Source of the DNA: Mytilus californianus
Taxonomy: Eukaryota > Mollusca > Bivalvia > Mytilida > Mytilidae
Direction of reading: 5' to 3'
Assembly: GCF_021869535.1 (NCBI RefSeq)
Contig: NW_026262679.1
Span: forward strand, 81,651,143-81,715,142
DNA: 64,000 bases
The position numbers were made by a program, and so were the translations under genes. The notes under the pieces are model-generated. The model was not told the origin of the DNA. It was given only the letters and a program-made list of their open reading frames with translations, and searched no databases. This document shows, one piece after another, positions 34,725 to 46,985 of the stretch (its first letter is position 1; every line of letters starts with the position of its first letter).

Positions 34725-37700
34725 ATGAAGAAGAATCGGTATGCACATTTAACTTAATTTAAGTTATCTCAATTTATTATAAAGTCATATAGTATCAATT
34801 GTATTTATTATTAAAGGACGACAACACCTGGTGTTTGAAATGTTTCATTTAAGGCAAATTTGTATCATTATCATTAGTATAACTAATGGTATATTGTAAC
34901 AGGTACATACGTAAGATATACTGTTCCCAGATTGTAAATACAATCAAAAGTCATACAAGATTAGAATTGCAAATTGGATTGTATACACAAGTTGTGACAA
35001 GGCAGATCCTCTCAAATAACAAAAACAGACACAAAAACTAATAAAACTGACAAATTCTGAAGAATTTAGAATAAAAATAAAACTAAAGCAACTACTGCAA
35101 CACAGGCCTTTAATATTAATGTTTATTGTATTCGGATGTAGCCAGAAAGATGGACACATCTTCACGTATCCTGGCTCAAAAAGTATAAAAATTATCGGCT
35201 GCACTAAAGCCGTATTTTTTTTTCAAGGATAATATTAAAATATTAAATATAAGTGATTTTGTACACAACAGTCCTACAATAATAAAATATAATTGCTGTT
35301 CCGCAAAATAGTTCTCTGTTGGCCAACTAAAAGAACGTGGTCGAAATTCGACTTGAATTTAACTCTCCCATATAGGTATAATGCTCCGATATTTATATGC
35401 TAACAAACAGTACCTTTCGATCTCACATTTAAAAAAAATTACACGTAATATGTTATAACCTTACGATATATCACACCCTAATACTGGCTGTCGTTGTTGC
35501 AGATGCAACAGGTAAGACAGGTCAAAATATGCTCTACCCCATTACAAAGTCCATGGTATTGTTATCGCAATCGGAAATCTAGACAAAAATATGCTGTACA
35601 CGATAGCAAAAGCAATTGTTTTAATGATGGAAATAGGAAACACAAATCCTATTGAAACCGACGTAGTAATAGCCAGTAATATGGTATGAAACAAACCATT
35701 ATTTTACGGTATAATTTTACTATACCGGACGTGTTTTTGCCAATTTGGAAATTACTTACTATTTTTCCCTTTGTAGTAATAAGGTAGTAAATGTTACACC
35801 TAAAATGCAACTTTGGACCAAGAAGACAGGAGACAGAAGTAAGTTAAAAAAACGCGTTATGTTTATAGATTTGAAAATTAGGCCATGGTTCATAGGGCAA
35901 ACAATGCATAACAAGAGACCACGAGTTGTTTTGTGGTAAAGGGTCTACAAGAAAGTCCAATTACAGTTTTCTTAAACCTGATTTATGCTTATCAATTGTT
36001 AAATACTAAGTATTCTTATAAATTTAAGATCAGAACACCATAGTGTAACTCAGCGCTCATAGTTTGGATTTGGAGTTTTTCGAATATATTGCTTTCACTA
36101 GTCAGCGACGGCGTTTGGGTGGTAATCGTAGAATAACTAAACATGGTTAGAGTATAAGCGAAAGATACCAAAGGGTTATTCAAACTCATAAGTCGAAAAC
36201 AATACATTCACTTCATTTGAACTTTGGTGAATAGTTGTCTTATTGGCAATCTCCTTATTTTCATTTTGAAAACGCCGTGGCAAAACACGAAAATCGACGA
36301 AAAGACAAACTGACGTTGTGTATACAAAACACTACTTAGAAAACTAAAGACTGAGCAACACGAACCCCACCATAAAATGGGGGAATATCAGGTGCTCCGG
36401 AAGGGCATGCAGATCCTGCTCTACATGTGAAACCCGTCGTGTTACTCCTAAAAATCAATAGTGTTGAAAAAAATCCAGAATTTATTGTTACTATTAGCTA
36501 GATTTCGTTTAAATGAAGTTTAAACAATTAGGAATTGATGCAGGAATTTTTCTACCACTATCTTTTTTCCGACGGCCAAAGGACATAACTCCACAGAGTT
36601 CTAGCTTTTATCGCTTTTGTTCACCAGGAGATCATATACTTAAATTGAAAAGGAGCAATGTCATTATTTCTTTTTCCTCTTCTTTTTTTTTGGGGGGGGG
36701 CATTTGAGATGCAAATTATTTATGAATACTAATTCAACTTAGATTTTAAAAAGATTGACAATGAAATGAAAAGCTTCAGATCTTCAAAAAAAAATGGGAG
36801 GAAGGATGAAATACAGAATATTTTTGATTGCGAAGAACAATCGAACATTGATCAAAATAGTTAACTTTTCCTGAAATCAGCTGTTTTGCTATACAAATAA
36901 TAGTTTTCAAATAAATGTATGCAGTAGTCATACACTATACTATGTTGACTTATTGAATTGTCATATTTATTCGTGTCGAGTACTCGAATGAAAGGTAGAG
37001 TCTTCATACACTATTGATAACGAGGCTATATGAAACCTTATCCCAAGTACAGCCGCCTATATTAGAGTGTATGCTGGCATGATTTCTCCGTTAGCAGGTC
37101 AAATACTTCAGCTCGCTTTCGGTAACAGGGAAATTTTTTTAAACGGTGTTATGTAATATTGTTTTATTTATACATGTATTTTTATTCTCTATAATTGCAT
37201 TTGAAAGTTAGATGCTTTTGAACTAATTTACTTTATAATTTTTATTATTCCACTGATCGAGATAAAAAGGGAAAGGATTTTAAAAACACGTGAGCAAATT
37301 TTTCCTACGTTCAATGTTTGATTACCTAGTCTTTGATTGAAAGTTATTGCTATATGGACAAAAAGGGATCATCAGCTGAACTTACTGCAACAAGATGACT
37401 ATCCAATAAAACAAAATAATAAAGTAGATATACTGAATTCTTTTCTTAACCAAATTTTTGTGTTTTTTGTAGTCACGCCAAGGAGCGCGAACTTCAAGAT
37501 AGATTATGATACATTTGATAAAGTAGACAAGAAAGGAAAAGAGTAAGTTTTATGTAGTTTTCATCGAAAAAGGATAGAAAATGAGACAATATCAAAATTT
37601 ATACTGTTATAATAAAATCTAAATTGTTAAGTACTGCAAGTACAGCTTTGCATGCAATGTCTTCAACTAAAGCAAGCTACCACGCCTCATAAATTTTAAG

Positions 37701-40696
37701 CTATGTGGTTTCTATATATGAAAATAAGAAGATGTGGTATGATTGCCAATTAGACAACTCTCCAACAGATACCAAATGACATAGAAGTTAACAACTATAG
37801 GTCAATATACGACCTTCGACAATGAGCAAACCCCATACCGTAAAGTAAGCTATAAAATGCCCCGAAAATGCAAAACTATTCAACCGAGAAAACTAACGGC
37901 CTGATTTATTTACAAAGCAACAAACGAAAAACAAATATGATATAAAGCAACAAACGACAACCACTGATGTATAGGATCCCTCTATCCAGCTGGCGGATGT
38001 TCTCAATGTACTTTTTGTTAACTATAACCAACAAAAAAATTCATTTTAAATGCATGTTTTTTTTAAGAATACTAATTTAACTTAAATTATGAAAAAGACT
38101 GAAAATGAAATGAAGAGCTTCAGATCTTTAAGAATTTTTGGATGATGAAATACAGAATATATTTTTTCGAGAAGGAATATAACCTTTTTACAAAGAACAC
38201 TGGCGAATAATCACGAACAAAAGGCGAGAAAAAAAATATTGGAAAATAACATTTGACTCTGGATACATTTTGATAGACAAACAAAAAGAAAATGTAGAAC
38301 TTGTACAGAAATGTACAATAAGATGGCATAGAACATACATAATAATCTGGCTTTTGACTGTAAGTAGTTCGGTAACACGAAAAAAAAAGCTGTCAAATTG
38401 ACAACACGGCTTTTCTATATTTTAAAAGGTGCTTTCAGGCTTGTTTGATAGGTCACATCTACACCTATTTCCCTTCTATCAAGGACCATAACTCCTGAAC
38501 GGCAAAAATGAAATTTACTAATATCGAACTAATATCGAACTTGACCTCCATTTTGTCAGCAGTATCAACATATTATAATTTTAAGAGTATTGGTAGAACG
38601 GTTTATAAGTTATTGCACGAAAACAGACGACAGCCCGCCAGCCCACCCATCACCTGTCGCCCGACCGATAACCCTCGGTCGAAATCCACCCATCCGTCGC
38701 CCGCTCGCCATATTTCACCATTTTAATAACCGGATATTTCCTTTGAAAAATCCAGTTAAAAATTATATGTTGTCCTAAACTGAGGATCATATTTTGAGAT
38801 CGACCATTTTTTTTATTGTTTTTTTGTGGGTTTTTGTCTATGATGCTGATTTTTTTCATAATAGCTTACAATGAATTGTAAAATATGAGGAAATATTCTT
38901 TCTTTTTTAAATGTTATTTTTATGTAAAGAATTATCTATTTTAAAATTATTCTAGCGATGAAAGTAACTTGTAAAGCGAATTATACTGAGTAATAATGAC
39001 ATCTTGTTTCAGTTTGCTTGCCAATTGGAAGTTCTTAGTTGAAGAAAAGGAACATGCTATCAAAACAACCTTTAACAAACTATATAATATGCAGCCAAGC
39101 AAACTATCATATAATAGAACCAGGCAGGAAATAGAACAACACATAGATTTTTATCAGGCTGACAGGCATGTTATGAAGAAATGCATGAAATATCTGCAAC
39201 ATTCAATGAAAGACCGGCTTAGTTACTTGAGAAAACAGAAAAAGTTTCTCCTTAATTATCAGAATACCATAGAAAATATATTTAACTCAATTGAAAAAAG
39301 CAAACGTTCCAGAATTCCAGATCCATTTCCAAAATTCATTCTAGATGTTAAACTCAACCATTACAATATGTTCAAAGAGGAGCTTCGTATTTCATCCAAC
39401 GAACGCAAAAACAAGAATGGAAGACGTGTGATAGAATCCAACACTTTAAGCATCGGAAGCACCAATATATATATGGGAAGAACGGGCAGGGCAAATGTGA
39501 TGACACCGATTCACGAAAATGAATTTGAATCGGATAAATGTTTAACAGGCCAGTGTTTCGACCCTAACTGTACATGTTATAGGTCTGACTCAGAACTTAG
39601 TTTTGTCAACCATGAACTTGATATTGAATGTAAGATGTATGAAATTGTAGAAGATAGCAAACGAAATGAAAATATTTCTAGAAAGGAGGCGCTTAGAAAC
39701 GTGTTGCAGAAACAAACTCAGAAATCAAAAATTCCAATTCCCATTAAACTACCATCACAGTTAACTTACAAAAAAATGAAAAATATGGGTGAATCCTCCT
39801 CCATTCAACTGAAACTTCCATCACTTTTTCCAAACAAAAAAGTAAAATGCGTTGAAGATTCGTTCTCCGCCCTTCGGAAATCACCACCATTGCTACGAAA
39901 CAAGAAGATAAAAACTTGCTGGGAACCTCTGAATCTACCACCGTTGTTGCCGGATCAAAAGCTAACGTGCAAGGAAGGAAAGTCCTTCACTAATCTGTCT
40001 GTTACTCCAAAAATGCTTCAACCTTTAAATATGTTGCCACAAAACATGAAAAGGTCTTTAATCATGAATAAGATCAGGGACGAAAAGAAAGAGAAAAGCA
40101 AAGTCATGTCAATGAAATCAAGGCCTAAATCAGCCTCGCGACATACTGCTGAGACAACAGCTTCCAGTGAAATTCTAAACGTAGGCTCAGAAATAGCTTT
40201 GAATATGATGAGCTGGAACAATGTGCCCCGTGAGAGAAATAACCGATATTCCAGACTTCAAAAGGACTCCACTAAAGATTGCTTTATCCCTAAGGGTCCA
40301 AGTGATAAAGTCAGCAAAGTTATTTATGAAAGATACTTTACCACAAGAAAACAAATTGGTAATGTTAAGAAGCTATTAGAAAGAGAAAAATCGGACAGCT
40401 ACCCAGAATCCGACCAGTATCATACTAAGCTTAATATAGAAGTTGCTGATAAATATGCAGTCGAAGACGTTTTTGACAAGGTATACAACCAACATACTAC
40501 AACTGGTCAAAGCGAAGGTAGTACCATGAATGATACTCAAGATACGACAAAACAATCTCTTTGTTCGGATTTGCAAGTTATAAACATGGGTTCTGAAGGA
40601 GAAATTAAAACACGATTTCTTCCTATGCCACCTAAAACACCAAAACCCAAAACACTAAACTCTAGACTTCATCAATACAGCAGGAAAAAATTATGA
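34725..40696 (+). CDS. Uncharacterised basic 609-residue protein (4 exons)
   Basis: Exons: 34725-34738, 35777-35838, 37473-37542, 39013-40696; 1830 nt, 609 residues. Phases match at every junction (2, 1, 2), donors are GTATGC, GTAAGT, GTAAGT, and acceptors end TTGTAG, TTGTAG, TTTCAG. I do not recognise the protein. The first part (about residues 1-150) is basic and predicted helical, with the phrases KIDYDTFDKVDKKGK and LLANWKFLVEEKEHA, then several charged heptad-like stretches that could form a coiled coil. A small cysteine group (C-x3-C-x4-C-x-C; CLTGQCFDPNCTC) follows, then a Lys/Pro-rich region with about four copies of a degenerate L-P-x-L-x4-K-x-K unit (encoded about 39745-39990), and a disordered-looking tail ending in LHQYSRKKL. 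There is no signal peptide or membrane helix, so it is likely intracellular. A structural role is possible but unproven. A polyadenylation signal candidate lies at 41040. Confidence 0.75.
35503..35511 (+). other. Candidate 9-nt microexon
   Basis: ATGCAACAG sits between a strong acceptor (CGTTGTTGCAG) and a strong donor (GTAAGA), inside intron 1 of the 609-residue gene. Inclusion would keep frame and add three residues (C-N-S) after the first arginine, without a stop. The gene model does not need it. Confidence 0.35.
36135..36445 (+). repeat. Repeat family D with a family A fragment inside (intron 2)
   Basis: Family D blocks (GATACCAAAGGGTTATTCAAA, ACTCATAAGTCGAAAACAA; then GAAAACTAAAGACTGAGCAA, CACGAACCCCACCA, CAGGTGCTCCGGAAGGGC) are shared with 46812-46985. 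They are interrupted at about 36200-36262 by a minus-strand terminal piece of family A (TAGTTGTCTTATTGGCAATC). Confidence 0.7.
37722..37980 (+). repeat. Repeat family A copy (intron 3 of the 609-residue gene)
   Basis: Contains AGATGTGGTATGATTGCC, ACAACTCTCCAACAGATACC, ACGACCTTCGACAATGAGCA, GAAAACTAACGGCCTGATTT and CGACAACCACTGATG in order, lacking the 3' third. Confidence 0.85.
38449..38760. repeat. Dispersed repeat with an inverted tip (intron 3)
   Basis: Starts near GGTCACATCTACACC and contains ACCATAACTCCTGAACGG and a C-rich run of CCACCCATC-type units. It ends in a small inverted repeat AACCGGATATTTCC / AAAAATCCAGTT. I associate the end with a bivalve dispersed repeat, from memory. Open frames here are repeat shadows. 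Confidence 0.5.
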
Positions 40697-41039
40697 TTAT
40701 GATAATACATATAACAGCATTTTACCAGATACTTAAACAATGATATTCAGATTGTGTGATGCATTTTAATTTATCAAGAGAAGATATGTACAGTTGTGTT
40801 ATAAGATTTGAAGCAGCAGTAAATGACAAAAGGGTAGAAGCATAGATGAAGGACCAAATATATGAGTGGCAAGCATATCTATTGTGGTGGCATATACAAC
40901 AACTCATTTACTTTAGATGAAATATCTGTAATAACAACACAAAGACTATCAGATTACATAATTGAACATAGAACTACGTAGTTTTGGACTAAAAAATCAG
41001 TACCCACTATTGTTCCCTTTGTCTCACTGTATATAACTA

Positions 41040-41045
41040 AATAAA
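41040..41045 (+). terminator. Candidate polyadenylation signal of the 609-residue gene
   Basis: AATAAA, 344 bp after the stop codon, in a plausible position for a 3' UTR. No transcript evidence. Confidence 0.45.
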
Positions 41046-42265
41046 TGATTATGTTATAAAAGTGTGATATGTTTTTCTTCTTTGTTTATATTCAACAAGA
41101 TCCTTTCCGATTAACAAATTTAGGTCAGTGTCGTAGGTAGCAAAATATCATAGAGATGGGTTTTACCGCAGGGGTTTTTGGAACCGCTCAAGTCTCACAA
41201 AAGTGCTCAACTAAATGGTGACTAAATTGTGTTATCTAATTATTCTACAGGTAATTAAACTAATGCCATAAAAAATTCAAGGGCAATATCTTGAGTTCTG
41301 AACAAAGATTTCTTATAAAATTAAATATTAAGTCGCGTATTCATGTAAATGTATTTAATTCATCACTAGTCATTGTAGGATCTGAACCACAATGCACGAT
41401 TCTTAAAGTCCTTAAAGACATTCTGACCACTACAAAGCCATTAAAGATACCAATGTTAGAACAGCAATTTTAGTTCCCTGTCTCATATCTCATCAGCAGC
41501 AGCACCGGAAGTTGTTCATTTAAGGAATAATTTGACGAGTATCCATAACCACATGTCTTAGTCATGATTGACACCAAGTAAGGCAAAAAAAATGATTAGC
41601 TCAAACATTACATGTGGAAATTCAAATTAAAGAACCTTTTGTTTTAAACAATTTTAACTGTCATAACTATGATTGAAATAGACAGTGAAATAATTGATGT
41701 CCTTCAGCTTGTCTCAGCACACTATTTTGTTTTCGCAGCACGCCTTTTGGTCAGGTGAAAAAAAACAACGTTTTTACTGTAGAAATACACGTATGAAAAT
41801 GGTTGTTTCCCTTGCAATATTTTTATTAACAAACAAACATAAATGAAATAATTCCATACACATTTTTGATCGATTCTATATTTGTGACGAGAACACTACA
41901 TGATAGAAATTACACTTCAATTCTGTATTATCTGATCAATGACTCCTTTAACTTTATTACGCAACATCTAACAAGTTCAAAAAGCTTCATATTGTGTCAA
42001 GCAGTTGATGAAATATCCATATGATGAAAATCTGATATGATTATCTATAGATTTTCGAATTATGTGTTTTTCGTGGAAGAATCTAGTACTGTTATTATTT
42101 ATTATTAGATATAATTTATCAGACTTTATCACAGTTTGACTACTTTTGAGATAAACAATACATAGTGCATGAACATCCTATCCATGAACATCCGTGACAT
42201 TTATCAATGAAATATATACTCAAATATTCAGTTACAAAACGATTGTTATGTGTATTACCTTACGT
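41046..42265. other. Intergenic, nothing recognised
   Basis: AT-rich. A 60-codon open frame at 41291-41473 has no recognisable feature. Confidence 0.5.
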
Positions 42266-42515
42266 AGATATAAGAAGATGTGGCATGAGTGCCAATGAGA
42301 CAACTCTCCATCCAAATCACAATTTGTAAAAGTAAACCATTATAGGTCAAAGTACGGCCTTCAACACGGAGCCTAGGCTCACACCGAACAGCAAGCTATA
42401 AAGGGCCCCAAAAATGACTAGTGCGAACCACATCAACAAACGACAACCACTGAACATCAGGTTCCTGATTTAGGACAGGTGCAAACAAATGCAGCAGGTT
42501 TAAACGTTTTAATAG
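42266..42515 (+). repeat. Repeat family A copy
   Basis: Same sub-type as the minus-strand copy at 1413-1735: both carry GGAGCCTAGGCTCACACCGA-like sequence and AAATGACTAGTG, which the copy at 28690 lacks. Confidence 0.85.
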
Positions 42516-44394
42516 GTGTCAAGATAGTTACATAAACTGTGCATGTTGCATTGAATTTAGTATCAGTTCTAAAATATCAATTATGTAATTGTTAAAGATT
42601 AATATTGGAGTTATTTTCCTTTGCCCATTATGTAGTTAACATGCACTGTTTAATTTTTAGTTTCAACTGTGAAACGAAGACAATATTTACCCTTCAGTGC
42701 TCATAAGAACTTTGATTTATCAATCTGAAGTATTGCTTTTGAGCATTTTCTGTTTCCCATAATTATAACAGTTCTATCAAAACTCATGCGTTCCAGAACA
42801 TTGTTTTCAGCTTTCTCTTTGTTGTACTTTAAATTTCTTGTTTATATGCACAAAATAATCCTGAAGTAAGGGCCTGGGTTTCTTGAGTACCAACAAATCT
42901 AATTTATGTGCCTAGCCAAAGCATCGGGTAGGTGAAGACATAGTTGGCAGTTTGTGGGTAGTTGACAAGTGGACTTTTTTGAGGGCTAATAAAAGAGATG
43001 GTCTTACTTTTAGTTTTTTTTATGTTCTTCTGGGGATTTCTTTGAAGAAGAAAATACCGAACACCTTTATATTTTTACATTTTGAGGAAGGGGTTATCCG
43101 CAAATTAGGAATGATGGGACAGTGGTAGTATATGTCTATGTTTTATTGAATGTCAACGTTGCAGAATTCGATACTTTTTTCCACGATATTCGGTTACCTC
43201 AGCTTAATTTATTATAAACTCATTAAGACTGGCTATTTAGCGTGTGTAATACAATATGCGCACTTGTTCGCTGCTGTTGCTGAATGGCTGCCTCTGGATG
43301 TTCTTTTTCGGTTGCCACGTGTTTAGTTAGAAGTTTCTGACATTTATTCATTTCTCTTTTTGTTTACATGCAAAACATATTAGAAATGAAGACTATATCA
43401 AAATATCATTTTTTTTTTGCACACAATCTTGAAAGCTGCCAGCAAGAATTATTTGGTACCTTACATTTCGTCAGCATTTTACTTTGAAGTTCATGCTTGT
43501 TCCTTTTCCAATTGATGACTAGACCGCAGTGTAAACGAATGTTGTTAAGTCTGAAAATTATGTTGATTATCAAAGTAAAATTATACCAATTTTCAGAGTA
43601 ATTGGGCTATTTCTGCCACCTTCCAAAATAAATGCAGCTCCCTTGGGCAAAATTTACCTTTGATCGTTTTTGGGATACTATTGCTAAAACTGTTTCTTCT
43701 GGTGGAATAATTGGACATAGATCCTCAAGTACTTATCCTACTTTGGCAGTTCCAACTTATGGCTACGAACGTTCTGGTGAAGGTTTTTAATTCAGAAATA
43801 AGCGTCGAACACAGCAAACACTATTTGTAACATTCAAATTGTCTTACATTTGTAGTAAAAATGCAAAATTTAAAAATTTTACCTCAAACACATGAACACA
43901 TTTTGCAGTTGTTGAATATTTTATTCATAAAGACACAACTGATTAATTTTAATAAAAAAGTGTATCTAATATTTTGCATTTCTTAATCTTATATGTTATA
44001 AATGGTTTGGTTTTTATGGAGGTTGCTCGGTCAGAGTATTCGATTTGTAAAATCGAGAAAACTGTTATAATTAGATATACATGAAATATCAAATGACCAT
44101 TTTGGAAGTATGAACAAACAGATATTCAAACATTTGCAGACTGACGACATTTTTGAATAGATAACGAACATGGTAATTCATATTTGAGAATCTATATAAT
44201 GATATATTTTGCATGAAAACCATGTTCAGTGGCTCAAATTCACAAACCCATCCTTCAATTTCAAGTGACTGGAGTATAGAAATATTGTCATCTCTTGGTC
44301 TTCTTTCATTGCCAAAGTGCGGCATCCGTTTAGCTGTACGGGATGTATAAATTCGCAGCAACGTAGGTCAGAATAGGGACATTAAAAAAATTCG
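42516..44394. other. Intergenic, no gene supported
   Basis: About 43670-43830 has a weak match (CGTTCTGGTGAAGG) to the composite block at 6220. An open frame of 90 codons on the minus strand at 44089-44361 has no recognised domain and no splice context. Confidence 0.45.
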
Positions 44395-44675
44395 ACGCCT
44401 CTTAATTGTAGAGGTAATTCCACGCTCTATGTCCGTTTCGAACCCTTGCAACAACTCGTTGGTGGTTCCGTAGGTTACCTGCCAGTGCCATGATAAATTT
44501 CAGTCTATCCAATATATCCTCATTTTCCGGTGGTAATTCTAATGTCCCTCCCGTCATCCCGGTCGACACCTATTGCAGGACATACCTATTATGGCTATTG
44601 TTTATTTGTACTTGTCCTGAACATGCATGAACTATTTGTCACTGGACGTTAAGCAAACATCAATCAATCAATCCT
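44395..44675. repeat. Probable SINE-like or small dispersed repeat
   Basis: Ends in CAATCAATCAATCC after CTATTTGTCACTGGACGTTA, a tail also found at 33775-33805 in part. On the opposite strand it has GGTTCGAAAC (near 44437-44446), a good match to a pol III B box, with an A-box-like TGGCACTGG 46 bases upstream. Whether this is a tRNA-derived head is uncertain, because the tail lies on the other strand. Confidence 0.4.
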
Positions 44676-45490
44676 TTTAAGTGAATATATTGATGGCTAT
44701 TGCGTAAAAACAGTATTTCTTTTTGTTCGAAACTGTTTAATATCTTAAATCCAGATAAGATTTACGATGTCATGCAGAAAAAGACTTCAGTATACACGCC
44801 ACCTGTTTCTGGAACAAATTTATCAGATAGGCTCGAAACCAAAAGTTTGAAACGCCAAATACGTCAATAAAAACTGCTTATCATAGCAATTCCATTATTT
44901 CAGTTCTATATATAAGGCATCTAAACAATGCTATAATTGTTCTTTGTGAACTCTTTCGTACGCGAGAATACCAAACTGTCATGTTAAGATAATGTGTTAC
45001 GATACCAATCTTTTGTTTTCACTTTATAGTCATTTCATAGTCTGTAGATGTTTTGTATTGTAGAAATTTGAAACTCTCATTATGTCCTATTAGTGAATGG
45101 TATTCAATTTCAAATATTCTGACAAGCGATTTCATGATAAACTTAATTGTTTTAGAGTACACTTTAGGGATCGACCCGCTTTTTATTCCAAGTTATTTTA
45201 TCCAACTACACTCGGAAACAAAAGAAAGGATACACCTAAATTATGTTGGACATACTTTAGGAAGACGAAATCCATGTAGCTGAAGACAATACATTGTCAC
45301 TGGAAAAGCTGATGGTGTCATTCCGATTTCCATGTCATCTAGTTGAAACATAACACAATGACCTCCACTTAATATTACATTTTTGGCTGAGAATTGTAAA
45401 AAGACGAGGCCATGACTTATACAGCACTTTTTTTTTGAGCTAAAATATTTAATTTGTCTTCAATTCAATGCTGATCGGTTTGAAAATATT
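44676..45490. other. Intergenic, nothing recognised
   Basis: No domain or repeat recognised. Two overlapping short frames at 45053-45283 have no support. Confidence 0.45.
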
Positions 45491-46391
45491 AATCAAAAAC
45501 TAGTTACATATTGGCCAAAATATGTTTCCTCATAAGTAGAGTTTTGATTGATTGATTGTTGAAAGTTAAGTCAACGTTAAGTGGAAAATAATGTATGCAA
45601 GTTCTTAAATGTCGGTGACGTATTGTTATTCTACGTTTCTTTTTTTTTCTTATTTTCATTTTTCTTCCACACATTTTGTCCGCGCTAGTTCTCGGAATTT
45701 AATGGACTAATGTTGATGGAACTATACTATAATGAGGACCCCCATGTAAAGTTGTGCAACTTGCTATGGAATGGTTCAAGATAGCCACCGTTTCTATGGA
45801 AACAGCAAAAATGCGAAATAAAATCAAAGTGTTCTAAACTGAATTAAACTTTACAGAAATGGTGACTGGCATGTGTTGAGTTGCAGTTTGACTTTGAAAT
45901 TTTCAAAATGGCTGCCGTAACCATTTAATTAAAAACTAGTTACATATTGGCCAAATTTTTTGATTGATTAATTGTTGACAGTTAAGTCAACGTTAAGTGG
46001 AAAATAATTTATGCAAGTTCCCAAATGTCGGTGACGTATTGTTATTTTACGTTTCTCTTTTTTTCTTATTTTCATTTTTCATTTTTCTTCCACACATTTT
46101 AATGGACCAATAATGATGGAACTATACTATAATGAGGACCCCCATGTAAAGTTGTGCACCTTGCTATGGAACGGTTCAAGATGGCCACCGTTTCTATGGA
46201 AACAGCAAAAATGCGAGAAAAAAAAATTTCAAAAATTTCAAAATGCTCCAACCTAAATAAAATTTTACAAAAATGTTAAGTGGCATGTGTAGATGCGCTT
46301 TTTGCATTTGGAATTTTCAAAATGGCTGCCGTTATCCTGGCAATAGGGGACGAGGGTGTCATCCGCTATTGCTCGCAATTGCAAATCTAGT
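45491..46391. repeat. Two tandem units of about 436 bp
   Basis: Unit 1 (45491-45926) and unit 2 (45927-about 46350) share AAAAACTAGTTACATATTGG, GTCGGTGACGTATTGTTAT, AATGAGGACCCCCATGTAA, GCCACCGTTTCTATGGAAAC and TTTTCAAAATGGCTGCCGT. Unit 2 runs on to GCTATTGCTCGCAATTGCAA and ends near CTAGTT. A Helitron-like 3' end (CTAG before T) is possible but not shown. Confidence 0.75.
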
Positions 46392-46811
46392 TGTGAATGA
46401 TATTGTCAAAACAAGGACGAATTAGTCGGGTTAGAAATAGAACCGTCATCTACGATCCATTAGAATTATAAGGGTCGGTTGTCTTTAATGTGCAGATGTC
46501 GAGGTAGACACTTCTGCAGCGAAATCATCATGTGTATAAAACTTAAAGGTGACAATTTTAATTTCCAAAATAATTCATAAAAAGAATAACATGAATCACC
46601 ACAAATATTGGAAAGTGCACCAGACTGACAAATAAACATCCAACTACTAAAAACAACGATTTGCAAACAAAGACGAAAACAACTTACAACACATGGTCTA
46701 AATATCATGACTTGGTACAAGCACAAAATGTGGTTTGGTTAAATCAGTATGCAAAACGACCAACGTGTCTTTCCTAATATCTTTGACTTTGCTAATACTC
46801 ATGTCGTCGGA

Positions 46812-46985
46812 AAAAGAGAGACCAAGAATACCAAAGGGACATTCAAAGTCATAAGTCAAAAACAAAGAGACAATTCCGTGGCAAAAAACGAAATACGACA
46901 AAAGACAAAAACAGTACACAAAACACAACATAGAAAACTAAAGACTAAGCAACACGAACCCCACCAAAACCCGAATATTCGTAAT
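46812..46985 (+). repeat. Repeat family D copy
   Basis: Shares AATACCAAAGGGACATTCAA, GAAAACTAAAGACTAAGCAA and CACGAACCCCACCA with 36135-36445. Confidence 0.75.

Noticed and set aside
44089..44361. 90-codon minus-strand frame
   Set aside because: No domain, no consistent splice sites; kept only as a remark.
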